From assembly GCA_041687805.1 (NCBI GenBank), contig JBDNJK010000084.1:3320-67319 (forward strand): DNA of 64,000 nt, read 5' to 3'. Position 1 is the first letter of the stretch, and each line of letters begins with the position of its first letter. Below the pieces are notes generated by a model. It did not search any database. It saw only the letters and a program-made list of their open reading frames with translations, and was not told where the DNA came from. Of the stretch, positions 33,514-42,221 are shown in pieces. This DNA comes from SZUA-87 sp041687805. GTDB lineage: Bacteria > Actinomycetota > Acidimicrobiia > Acidimicrobiales > Aldehydirespiratoraceae. A program made the position numbers and the translations under genes.

Positions 33514-34662
33514 TCAGTGTGAGTATTCGTCGACGGCGTCGACCATAGCGATGATATTTTTTGCGGGAACGTCGTCCATCACGGTGTGAACCGACGACAG
33601 CATGTAGCCGCCGCCTGGTCCGAGAATGTCGATCACCCTGCGCACTTCAGAGCGGATTTCCGCTGGCGTGCCGTGGGGGAGTATCCGCTGGGTGTCGATG
33701 GCACCGCAGAAAACAACCTTGGTGCCGTAACGTTCTCGTAGCGCTTCGAGGTTCGACATCTTGCCAGCGGAGGTCTGGATCGGGTTGAGAATGTCGATTC
33801 CCATGTCGACGAACTCGTCGATGAGGGGGAATACATCGCCATCGGTGTGAAACATCACCTTGGCATTGGTGCGTGCTTTGATGAAGTCGATCCAATCAGC
33901 GTGGATCGGCTTGAGCACACGCCGATACATGTCTGGCGACATGAGCAGGCTCTCTTGGGTGCCGAGATCGTCGCCGATTTTGATGATGTCGACGTTGGGG
34001 CCCAACTCGTCGAGAAAATGTCCCATGAGTTGCTTGCACACACCTTGGAGCTTCCAAAGGAGTGCCTCGGCAAATTCTGGGTAGAGGGCCATGTTCATGA
34101 GGAACGTGTCCATGCCCTGCATGGCGAACGCTCGCTCCAGCGGAAACAGGAGCCACGGGGTGGCCACGATGGCGAACTCATTGTCGTCGGCGAGTTTTTG
34201 TGCCTGCCCTGCAACATGGGCGACCCGCGTTGGATCGTCCATGTCGGGCCAGTCGTATGACTCGATTTCGTCGACGGTGTTTGCTGCGGCGAGAGGGTGA
34301 ACCATTGGGAACCACTGGCCTGGCTTGATCTCCGACGCTCCGGATCCCCACGAATCGATGTAGTCGGCGTGATCTGGTCGGCTGCGATTGCGCTCCATGA
34401 CCGACGCTGGTTCGAGGTCGAGCACGCCCCTCACATCTGAGTGGAGACGACGCATGGTGGTCTCGTCGATTTCGGCGGTGCCGAGCTCCGGCCAGTCGTA
34501 GAGATAGTTTTCGGGCGCTTCGATACCGAGCAGGTTCTTGAGGTCGCGGTACGGCTTCATCTTGATGCCGGTGGCATTGCTTACGCCGAGCAGGATCGGA
34601 GCCCGATCGCTCTCTTCGTGGTTGACGGCCGCCAACACCCGTTCACGAGATGAAATAGTCAT
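33514..34662 (-). CDS. Uroporphyrinogen-decarboxylase-like corrinoid methyltransferase
   Basis: A 382-residue UroD-superfamily protein, not haem-synthesis HemE: it lacks the HemE start and resembles MtaA/CmuA-type methyltransferases. Typical are SSRERVLAAVNHEESDRAPI, IIKIGDDLGTQESLLMSPDM, KVMFHTDGDVFPLIDEFVD with the zinc-ligand His in HTDGD, ILNPIQTSAGKM and KVVFCGAIDTQRILPHGTP. Paired with the corrinoid protein it would demethylate a methylated substrate, but the substrate is unknown. No reactivating enzyme (RamA type) lies nearby. Confidence 0.85.
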   Translation of the reverse strand: MTISSRERVLAAVNHEESDRAPILLGVSNATGIKMKPYRDLKNLLGIEAPENYLYDWPELGTAEIDETTMRRLHSDVRGVLDLEPASVMERNRSRPDHADYIDSWGSGASEIKPGQWFPMVHPLAAANTVDEIESYDWPDMDDPTRVAHVAGQAQKLADDNEFAIVATPWLLFPLERAFAMQGMDTFLMNMALYPEFAEALLWKLQGVCKQLMGHFLDELGPNVDIIKIGDDLGTQESLLMSPDMYRRVLKPIHADWIDFIKARTNAKVMFHTDGDVFPLIDEFVDMGIDILNPIQTSAGKMSNLEALRERYGTKVVFCGAIDTQRILPHGTPAEIRSEVRRVIDILGPGGGYMLSSVHTVMDDVPAKNIIAMVDAVDEYSH

Positions 34663-34762
34663 GATTCACTCCCAACTGAACCGTCATGCTCGCGGCCTGA
34701 TGCCGACATCGGAAGGGCCGATTGTCACACCCCATTGTCATAGTGGCCACATGACGTTCTCA

Positions 34763-34884
34763 CCTGTAGCCTTTGCAGGTCTTTCAAACAGACACTTGCC
34801 TTCGGACACTCCGAAGGTTGACAACCGAAATCCCCTGCCCCGGGAAAGGGGCCCCGGTGCTCCGGGTCCACAGGAGGTGAGCTC
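34763..34884 (+). promoter_or_regulatory. rpsF leader region with strong hairpins
   Basis: The 222-bp gap before rpsF (34663-34884) holds a perfect hairpin at 34799-34817 (CCTTCGGA, loop CAC, TCCGAAGG), then a G/C block with CCCCGGGAAAGGGGCCCCGG, and finally AGGAGGTGAG. Many bacteria regulate rpsF operons by bS6-bS18 binding to a leader that mimics 16S rRNA. This segment is in the right place, but I could not align it with the known leader motif. Confidence 0.35.
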
Positions 34885-35229
34885 GTGAAGCGAGCATATG
34901 AATTGATGATCATCATCGACCGCGATATCCCAGATGCCGATATCGCCGAAGTGATGACACGAACCGAAGGAATGGTCACCGAAGAAGGTGGCACCATTGC
35001 GTCGACCAACAATTGGGGTCGTCGCCGGTTCGCCTATGAGATCAACCACAAACTCGAAGGCACCTACGTGGTGTGGGAGGTCGTCACCGAGACGGCAGGG
35101 CTCCCCGTCACCGAACGTCAACTTCGTCTCGCGGACGACATTGTCCGCCACAAGCTGTTCCGTCTGCCCGAAAAAGAAGCCACTCGTCGTGGCCTGTTGG
35201 GTGAGGCAACGCCGGTCGAGGCCGGCTGA
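34885..35229 (+). CDS. rpsF: Small ribosomal subunit protein bS6
   Basis: A 114-residue bS6: KRAYELMIIIDRDIPDADIA, GGTIASTNNWGRRRFAYEIN, and the C-terminal LRLADDIVRHKLFRLPEKEA. It binds the 30S platform together with bS18. AGGAGGTGAG lies close to the GTG start. First gene of the rpsF-ssb-rpsR-rplI operon, followed by ssb after 15 bp. Normal length. Confidence 0.97.
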   Translation: MKRAYELMIIIDRDIPDADIAEVMTRTEGMVTEEGGTIASTNNWGRRRFAYEINHKLEGTYVVWEVVTETAGLPVTERQLRLADDIVRHKLFRLPEKEATRRGLLGEATPVEAG

Positions 35230-35244
35230 TCCGGAGGTATTGAA

Positions 35245-35706
35245 ATGGGATTCGACAACACCGTCACCGTCGTGGGAAACGTAACCCGCGATCCCGAATT
35301 GCGATTCACACAAGGCCAGATGGCCATCGCCACTTTTGGTGTGGCCTGGAATAAAAAGAAGCGCGAAGGCGAGGATGAAGTCTCGTTCTTTGATGTCACT
35401 TGTTTCCGTCAACTGGCAGAGAATGTGGCCGAGTCGATAACCAAGGGCACTCGCGTGGTGATCTACGGCACCTTGCAGCAGCGCAGTTGGGAAAACAACG
35501 AGGGTCAACGACGTTCCAAGGTCGAGATTCTCGCTGACGACGTTGCGCCGAGTCTCAAGTGGGCATCCGCACAGATTTCCCGTAATGAGTACAAGGGTGG
35601 CGGTGCCGATCAGGGCTCACGCCCACAGGTGTCCAACCAGTCACAAGATGGCGGTCAGGCTCCTGAGGCAGCACCCGCCTACAACCTCGACGAAGAACCG
35701 TTCTGA
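35245..35706 (+). CDS. ssb: Single-stranded DNA-binding protein
   Basis: A 153-residue SSB with an OB fold in residues 1-110 (NTVTVVGNVTRDPELRFTQG, FDVTCFRQLAENVAESITKG, RVVIYGTLQQRSWENNEGQR), a Gly/Gln linker and the acidic tip NLDEEPF, which binds repair and replication partners. Usual length for actinobacteria and usual place between rpsF and rpsR. GGAGG precedes the ATG. Confidence 0.96.
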   Translation: MGFDNTVTVVGNVTRDPELRFTQGQMAIATFGVAWNKKKREGEDEVSFFDVTCFRQLAENVAESITKGTRVVIYGTLQQRSWENNEGQRRSKVEILADDVAPSLKWASAQISRNEYKGGGADQGSRPQVSNQSQDGGQAPEAAPAYNLDEEPF

Positions 35707-35751
35707 AGTCCGGCAAAGCCGAGATTTCAACCACATTGAAAAGATTTGACT

Positions 35752-35769
35752 GGCCGGACGAGTCCGGCC
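35752..35769 (+). other. Hairpin directly before rpsR
   Basis: GGCCGGAC and GTCCGGCC face each other with only GA between, giving a 7-bp stem and a CGAG loop. It lies 14 bases in front of the rpsR ATG and next to its ribosome site (AAGGGAAG). It could protect the downstream message after processing or tune bS18 translation; it has no U-run, so it is not a standard terminator. Confidence 0.4.
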
Positions 35770-35782
35770 GAAAGGGAAGAAA

Positions 35783-36259
35783 ATGGCCAAGGTAAAGAAG
35801 CGGGGCAAGTCCTCAAAGGACAACGGCCGCCGCGGCAAGAAAAAGATAAGCATTCTCAAGACCGAGAAGATCCAGTACGTCGATTGGAAGGATTCCAATC
35901 TTCTGCGTCGGTTCATGTCGGAGCGCGCCAAGATCCGTGCCCGTCGTGTCACCGGCAACACAGTTCAGCAGCAGAAGATGTGCGCTGATGCCATCAAGGT
36001 TGCTCGTGAGATGGCGTTGGTCCCCTACGCCAACCGGGTCACCACCCAGCGCAGCGGTCGTGGCGACCGTGGCGACCGTGGCGACCGTGGCGACCGTGGC
36101 GATCGCGGCGACCGTGGCGATCGTGGTCAACGCGCCGACGGCCCAGCACCACGCCCGAGCGCACCGCCGCCACGCGACGACGAGAAGGCTGTCGAGCCTG
36201 ATGTGTCCACCGCGGCTGATGTGTCCACCGAACAAAGCGCGGAGGTCAGCGAGTCGTGA
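35783..36259 (+). CDS. rpsR: Small ribosomal subunit protein bS18 with a long RGD-repeat tail
   Basis: A 158-residue bS18; the family is usually about 70-90 residues. The core lies at about 20-92 (ISILKTEKIQYVDWKDSNLL, RARRVTGNTVQQQKMCADAI, REMALVPYANR). After residue 92 come seven Arg-Gly-Asp units, then a Pro/Ala/Asp/Glu-rich disordered end (about 35 residues, final AEVSES). The tail would leave the platform of the 30S subunit. No frameshift explains it, since the rplI start overlaps the stop (GTGA). Confidence 0.95.
   Translation: MAKVKKRGKSSKDNGRRGKKKISILKTEKIQYVDWKDSNLLRRFMSERAKIRARRVTGNTVQQQKMCADAIKVAREMALVPYANRVTTQRSGRGDRGDRGDRGDRGDRGDRGDRGQRADGPAPRPSAPPPRDDEKAVEPDVSTAADVSTEQSAEVSES
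36059..36121 (+). repeat. Seven 9-bp tandem repeats inside rpsR
   Basis: Seven head-to-tail units of CGTGGCGAC; units 5-7 vary only at synonymous positions (CGTGGCGAT, CGCGGCGAC, CGTGGCGAT). Each codes Arg-Gly-Asp. Near identity at the DNA level points to slippage-driven growth with the reading frame kept, so the length may differ between strains. Confidence 0.97.
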
Positions 36260-36702
36260 AGATCGTACTTCGTAACGACGTGAGCGGCCTCGGCCGCAAG
36301 GGCGATGTTTGTGATGTGGCCGAGGGCTACTTCCGCAATTTCCTCAACCCGAATCAGTTGGCCTTCAAGTCCACAGCCGCCAATGCTGGCCAGGCCGATG
36401 CCATGCGTCGCGCCTCGGCGCTTCGTAATGCCGCCAGCAGAGCGGAGGCCGAAGAGGTTGCCACCAAGCTGGTTCCGATGGTGATCTCGATCGCCGCCAA
36501 GGCCGGTGAAGGTGGACGTCTGTTTGGTTCCGTCGGGTCATCCGACATCGCCACTGCCGTAGAGGAACAAAGTGGTGTGGTTATCGACCGCCATGACCTC
36601 ATCCTCGAGACGGCAATCAAGGATCTCGGCCAGGCAATTGTGATGTGCAAGCTCCATCCTGACGTGGAGTTTCCAATCACGGTCGAAGTCGTCGAATCGT
36701 GA
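36256..36702 (+). CDS. rplI: Large ribosomal subunit protein bL9
   Basis: A 148-residue bL9 with the N-terminal domain MKIVLRNDVSGLGRKGDVCD, VAEGYFRNFLNPNQLAFKST, a long connecting helix rich in Ala/Glu, and the C-terminal domain (GRLFGSVGSSDIATAVEEQ, ending HPDVEFPITVEVVES). The GTG start overlaps the rpsR stop. It ends the ribosomal operon; a strong hairpin follows. Confidence 0.97.
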   Translation: MKIVLRNDVSGLGRKGDVCDVAEGYFRNFLNPNQLAFKSTAANAGQADAMRRASALRNAASRAEAEEVATKLVPMVISIAAKAGEGGRLFGSVGSSDIATAVEEQSGVVIDRHDLILETAIKDLGQAIVMCKLHPDVEFPITVEVVES

Positions 36703-36707
36703 CAGTT

Positions 36708-36733
36708 GGGCCGGCGCCGCTTGGTGCCGGCCC
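36708..36733 (+). terminator. Terminator-like hairpin after rplI
   Basis: GGGCCGGCGCC and GGTGCCGGCCC form an 11-bp stem (one G-U pair) with the loop GCTT, starting 6 bp behind the rplI stop. The following GATTGTTC is only weakly T-rich, as often in high-GC actinobacteria. It most likely ends the rpsF operon. Confidence 0.6.
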
Positions 36734-36780
36734 GATTGTTCACGCTGTTGTCCCCAATTACTTCACCGTTTCTGCCATGG

Positions 36781-36789
36781 TTGTCCACA
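36781..36789. promoter_or_regulatory. Perfect actinobacterial-type DnaA box before dnaB
   Basis: TTGTCCACA, the form preferred in Streptomyces and Mycobacterium origins, lies 103 bp in front of the dnaB start in a 158-bp gap. A single box in front of the helicase gene could couple its expression to DnaA. Confidence 0.45.
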
Positions 36790-36891
36790 GAGACTTGGGA
36801 TGAAATCCCCCTATAAACCTCGGGTATCCACTGGTGTCCCACAGGCCAATCAGGGCAGGCTCGATGGGTCTCGGGGAGCAGTGAGGAATTC

Positions 36892-38250
<1,359 letters not shown>

Positions 38251-38299
38251 TCTGAGCCCTACCGTTAGGCGACCGACACCTTGGCTAGCGTCATGGTGG

Positions 38300-39004
38300 A
38301 TGAGTCGGGCCGTCAGAGTGATCGTGGGTGTGGTGCTCGGTTTTATCGCGGCGCTATTGATCGGCTTGTTGTTCTTTTCTGGCGACTCATCGAAGGCACC
38401 GACGGTGTCAGAGGGTCGTCCCGTCGAGACAACGTTTCCTGCTGTCGATCACGACCCGACGGCTGCTGCCGATTTGGTCGTGACTTGGCAGGCGTGGCGG
38501 ATGGGCACGTTTGTTGTCGATGGCACCTGGACTCGCACTCTTGACTCTGGTGGGCCGCCGCTCAGCGGCGCGGTTCACATTGTGCAGAGTCCTCCCAGAC
38601 GAGTTGTTGAGCGGCTGGGGTCGACCGTGGAATTGTTCGATGGCTCGGTTGCGGCATGTGACGCAAGTTCGGCCGACGAGGCGACTGCTCCTCCATGTGT
38701 GGCAGGAGAGAGCGGCCTCACGTATCAGCAGCGGATCGACGCTGAGTTGGCGTTGGTGCGTGGCTACGTGCAGGGCGATGAGCGGATCTACGACGTTGGG
38801 CGGGGACTGATATCAGGGTGTTTCCGAGCCGAGTTGGTGGTGACCACGCTCGGGTCGCCGTGGGGGAGATGGGCCGAGTTTTGTTTCGACTCTGGATCTG
38901 GCGCGCTGCTGTCGAGCCGGATTCGTCGCCAGTCGGCGGTCGACGTGGAAGTCGATGCGGTGACCAACTCCGTGGTGACCGAGGCCGACTTTCCTGCTCG
39001 GTGA
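38300..39004 (+). CDS. Membrane-anchored protein of unknown function
   Basis: A 234-residue protein. One membrane helix near the start (VIVGVVLGFIAALLIGLLFF, residues 6-25) is followed by an acidic linker and an extracytoplasmic domain from about residue 60. Four cysteines in the outer part (VAACDASS, APPCVAGE, SGCFRAE, AEFCFDS) could form disulfides. The domain alternates short strands and a GTWTRTLDSGG motif and may be a lipoprotein-like beta fold, but I recognise no family. ATG 38300 gives the helix the right place; a longer frame overlaps dnaB and is not used. Confidence 0.7.
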   Translation: MSRAVRVIVGVVLGFIAALLIGLLFFSGDSSKAPTVSEGRPVETTFPAVDHDPTAAADLVVTWQAWRMGTFVVDGTWTRTLDSGGPPLSGAVHIVQSPPRRVVERLGSTVELFDGSVAACDASSADEATAPPCVAGESGLTYQQRIDAELALVRGYVQGDERIYDVGRGLISGCFRAELVVTTLGSPWGRWAEFCFDSGSGALLSSRIRRQSAVDVEVDAVTNSVVTEADFPAR

Positions 39005-39119
39005 CCAACAAGGGGCTAGTTGAGAGGAGGCGGAGGTCGAATGAGTGCGCCAGCACCCTAGAAAAGTACTGGTAGCGATGTATTGGAGGGAGTATTCGAC
39101 CCCCGCCCCTACTCTCTGT

Positions 39120-39145
39120 GCCTGGCGGGGGCGATTCCGCCAGGC
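39120..39145 (+). terminator. Perfect hairpin in the 39.0-39.2 kb gap
   Basis: GCCTGGCGG and CCGCCAGGC make a perfect 9-bp stem with an 8-base loop. It lies 116 bp after the previous stop and 89 bp before the next start, followed by TCTACCTCTATC. It may be a terminator or a processed leader structure. The rest of the 230-bp gap shows no gene I can support. Confidence 0.45.
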
Positions 39146-39233
39146 TCTACCTCTATCGGCGCGCGCAGAGTGGTCGTTGAGTAGATTTAGCGCATTGTTC
39201 GATAATTTGGTTTTCCGCACGCGGAGGTGACGG

Positions 39234-39443
39234 GTGTTTCTTGGTCAAGATCTTCTGGTCTGGTTGGTATTGGCGATCGGTGGTGCCATGGCCGCCGGCA
39301 ATTTGATGGCGCTCGTTCGGCCTCCTGAGAAGAGGATTGATGAGACTGATCTGACGCGCGCACCGTTGGTTCGCAGCATCGTGTTCATCGTGGTGGGATC
39401 AGTTGCTTCGATCTGGGCGATTGCCAGCTTGATCAGCGGCTGA
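39234..39443 (+). CDS. Small membrane protein (69 aa)
   Basis: A 69-residue protein with two hydrophobic segments: LLVWLVLAIGGAMAAGNLMA (residues 7-26) and SIVFIVVGSVASIWAIASLI near the end, joined by a charged loop RPPEKRIDETDLTRAPLVR. GGAGGTGA lies just upstream of the GTG start, strong support for translation. No family recognised. Confidence 0.7.
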   Translation: MFLGQDLLVWLVLAIGGAMAAGNLMALVRPPEKRIDETDLTRAPLVRSIVFIVVGSVASIWAIASLISG

Positions 39444-39479
39444 GATTCCGAGCGACTGAGAAATCGGTCGCGAGAACGT

Positions 39480-40238
39480 TCAGGTTCCCCATTTGGGTTG
39501 CCGCTTGTCGTTGAACGCAGCGGCTGCCTCGATGTAGTCGTCCTCACCCATCATTTGGTTGAGGCGATGGTTGGCGTCATTCACCGATGAGGCGGGGTCG
39601 AGGCTGATCGTGTCGAGTGCGATTTGGCGTTTCGTGGCTCGAAGGGAGTTGGGGCTCACATTGGCGACGATGCTGTCGGCGTATTCGAGTGCTTCGTCGA
39701 GAGTTCGCCCAGCGGTGGTCACCCGGTTGACCAGGCCGATGAGGCGCGGAAGCAGCCACGAGAGGCCGAATTCGGCGGGCAGGTTGAGCCTGCCGTGGGC
39801 AGTCGTGAACTTTGCTCCGTCGACGGCGAAGCGAACGTCGCACCAGCAGGCGAGTGCCAGACCGACGCCAGCCACACCTCCGTTGATCGCCGCGATGGTC
39901 ATCGTTTCGAGGCCGAGGAAATAGCTGAAGTCGGCGTCAAATTCCGATCTGATTCCGTAGCCGGGGTTGGCGAGGTCGGGCGGCGTGCCGGGGTCGTAGC
40001 CGCCGCGCTCGGCATGGCCGCTCAGGGCCTTACCGTCGGCGCCGGGGCAGAACGTGCGCCCGGCGGGGTCTCCGGTTATCACCACGATTCTCACCGAAGC
40101 GTCGTTCTCGGCGCGTTCAAGACAATGGCGCACCTCGGTGTGCATGCGGCCGGTCCAGGCGTTGTGGCGTTGGGGTCGAGAGAGCGTGATTATCGCGACT
40201 TGGTAGCGGGACTCGAATTGTGTCGTGTGAAGGTCCAC
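39480..40238 (-). CDS. Enoyl-CoA hydratase/isomerase family protein
   Basis: A 252-residue crotonase-fold protein: VAIITLSRPQRHNAWTGRMH, the oxyanion-hole regions FCPGADGKALSG and AINGGVAGVGLALACWCDVR, and FGLSWLLPRLIGLVNR. In the first CoA loop it has the usual A-D-G pattern. Probably acts in fatty acid or aromatic acid beta-oxidation. It is convergent with the small membrane protein gene and is divergent from the secreted protein gene. Confidence 0.9.
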   Translation of the reverse strand: MDLHTTQFESRYQVAIITLSRPQRHNAWTGRMHTEVRHCLERAENDASVRIVVITGDPAGRTFCPGADGKALSGHAERGGYDPGTPPDLANPGYGIRSEFDADFSYFLGLETMTIAAINGGVAGVGLALACWCDVRFAVDGAKFTTAHGRLNLPAEFGLSWLLPRLIGLVNRVTTAGRTLDEALEYADSIVANVSPNSLRATKRQIALDTISLDPASSVNDANHRLNQMMGEDDYIEAAAAFNDKRQPKWGT

Positions 40239-40304
40239 TTTGATCTCGCGGGTTGATGGGGGTGCCGGTTTTCTGCGCGCATCGAGACGTTAGGGTGCCC
40301 CACG

Positions 40305-42221
40305 ATGTTGAGTCGTGTTGGTCGTGATGTGTGGCGCTCCGTCGTGGTTTGTTCGGTCATGCTCGCGTCACTGATTCCCTTGGCATCGCCTGTCGCGGCT
40401 CAAACGCATTTGCAGCTTCACAACACCGACTTGGTGGTCAACGCCGCAACTCATTTCGATGTCGATCCAGCTGCCGGGGTCGTGGCGGTACACACCGACT
40501 ACCTGCTGTCGAACACCTCAACGGAGCAACGACTCACCGAGTTCGACGAGTTGCTTCTCGATGTTGCCAGTGATGTGTCTGCTACGTCACGAGGCCAGAC
40601 ACTGGACGTCTTGAGGATTGGAGCCGCTGACGGACTGGCGACTTGGAGGATCCAGCTGCCATCGGCGTTGCGGCCTGGACGCGATGTCGAGCTCAGTCTC
40701 ACATGGTCGATAGCCGGCGGCGACCCGGCAAGTGGTGCGTATGAAACGCTCATCAATGCTGCGTACGTCTCGTTTCCTGTGGTGGCGGTCGGCGGGCCGG
40801 GGGGCGAACACTCAGTGGACGTCACCCTTCCGCGGGGGTTTCGGATAGTTGATGCGCCAGGGTTGACATCCACCCCAAGCTCCGATGCGGTAGTGCTCTC
40901 CGACTCCGGGTCGCTCGACACGTATGCGCCCGTCACCGTGGTAGCGACGAATCCCTCGGCTCTGGTGCCCCGTCGGGTCGCTGATTTGGATGTGGCTGTC
41001 GACCTTCTTGGTTGGCCGGGCGATGCCAAATGGGCAAACGAAGTGACAGATGCTGTCGGCACAATTTTCCCGCAGCTCACCGAATGGCTTGGTATGTCAC
41101 CGGTGGAGACACTCGAAATTCGCGAGGGGTCGCCCGATATCTACCCCGAACTGACTCCCGGGATGGTGGTGGAAGGCGGAACGTCATTGCTGGTCGATTG
41201 GTCACCGGACCTTGGCCTGCTGGGGCGGCAGCTCGCTGCCGTGTGGCTCAACGGATCACTTCCGGAGATCGATTGGGTTGCTGCGGCCGCCGCCGATGTC
41301 TTGGGCACCAGGGCAGCTCAGGTGTTCGATCCGCTCGTCGAGGGTCCTGCCGCGGACGCTGCGGATTCCAATGCCGTGGCATACGGAGTCGTCGACTCGC
41401 TGGTGGGTGAGATTGGGGAGAGTGAATTCTCGCAGGTCATGTCCTTAGTCGCGGACGGTGCCTTTACCTATCCTGGCCCGGGAGCCGAGACAATTGGACC
41501 GTTACCTGTCGACTGGCGAACACTTCTCGACAACTTGGAGGGCGTCGGTGGCAGCACGCAGGCGGCAAATCTGTTTCGTCGCATCGAGACCGATCCAGCA
41601 CACTTGTCGGCTCTCGACAAGAGGGATTCGGCCCTGATCGACCTTCAGTCATTGGAAGATCTGGCTTCTGGTTGGGCGCTCCCGATATGGATTCGCCTGC
41701 CCTTGGCCAGGTGGGACTTTGGCACGTTCGAGGCCCGCCTGCCTGTCATTGAAAATACGTTGTCTCAGCGAGACGCTCTCAGCGACGAGGCTCTGGCTGC
41801 GGAAATCGATCTCGGTGATTTCGTCAGAGTCGCGTTTGAGAGTGAGTCGCACGGAATGACCGTCACTGATGCGGCCATTGCCGATCAAGTGTCGGCGCTT
41901 GATCGAATAGTTGAGGCTGAGCGTGTAGTCGATTCGAATTCCGGCTTGATCTCTTGGATCGGACTCATAGGAACCGATGTCGCCGCCAAACAATCAGGGA
42001 TCCGTGCTTCGTTCGAGTCGGGCTCGTTCGACACGACTCGTGAGTTGTCCGACGACTTGGTCTCCACGATTGAGGGGTCCAATGCCGCGGGAGTCTTGCG
42101 GGTGTTCATACCTGGCGCGATCTTGCTGCTTGTCGGGTTGGGTGCTGGAGATCTGGTGAGGCGCCGACAGGGACGGTCAGGCAGCGCTGCTGTCGAAGAG
42201 ATGAGAGAATCGGGTACGTAG
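40305..42221 (+). CDS. Large secreted, C-terminally anchored protein, possibly a degenerate metallopeptidase
   Basis: A 638-residue protein with a signal peptide (SVVVCSVMLASLIPLASPVA, cleavage near AAQT), a beta-rich region up to about 220, a helical region from about 225 to 590, and a C-terminal anchor VFIPGAILLLVGLGAGDLVR followed by Arg residues. The middle part, LLGRQLAAVWLNGSLPEIDW then VAAAAADVLGTRAAQVFDPL, has the spacing of the HExxH-W-EGxA region of M1 peptidases, but the zinc residues are absent. This is inference. Its last 45 bp overlap the convergent AMP-ligase gene. Confidence 0.65.
   Translation: MLSRVGRDVWRSVVVCSVMLASLIPLASPVAAQTHLQLHNTDLVVNAATHFDVDPAAGVVAVHTDYLLSNTSTEQRLTEFDELLLDVASDVSATSRGQTLDVLRIGAADGLATWRIQLPSALRPGRDVELSLTWSIAGGDPASGAYETLINAAYVSFPVVAVGGPGGEHSVDVTLPRGFRIVDAPGLTSTPSSDAVVLSDSGSLDTYAPVTVVATNPSALVPRRVADLDVAVDLLGWPGDAKWANEVTDAVGTIFPQLTEWLGMSPVETLEIREGSPDIYPELTPGMVVEGGTSLLVDWSPDLGLLGRQLAAVWLNGSLPEIDWVAAAAADVLGTRAAQVFDPLVEGPAADAADSNAVAYGVVDSLVGEIGESEFSQVMSLVADGAFTYPGPGAETIGPLPVDWRTLLDNLEGVGGSTQAANLFRRIETDPAHLSALDKRDSALIDLQSLEDLASGWALPIWIRLPLARWDFGTFEARLPVIENTLSQRDALSDEALAAEIDLGDFVRVAFESESHGMTVTDAAIADQVSALDRIVEAERVVDSNSGLISWIGLIGTDVAAKQSGIRASFESGSFDTTRELSDDLVSTIEGSNAAGVLRVFIPGAILLLVGLGAGDLVRRRQGRSGSAAVEEMRESGT

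Noticed and set aside
33514..34662. HemE (haem synthesis) for the UroD-like gene
   Set aside because: HemE signature motifs at the N-terminus are missing, and a corrinoid carrier gene is next to it, so a corrinoid methyltransferase is a better reading.
36059..36121. Tandem repeats in rpsR as a CRISPR or assembly artefact
   Set aside because: No spacers; units keep the reading frame and vary only at synonymous positions, which fits a coding repeat. A collapse or expansion in assembly cannot be excluded from sequence alone.
39045..39230. 61-codon frame in the 39.0-39.2 kb gap
   Set aside because: No ribosome site or family match; the gap has a perfect hairpin inside this frame and looks regulatory.
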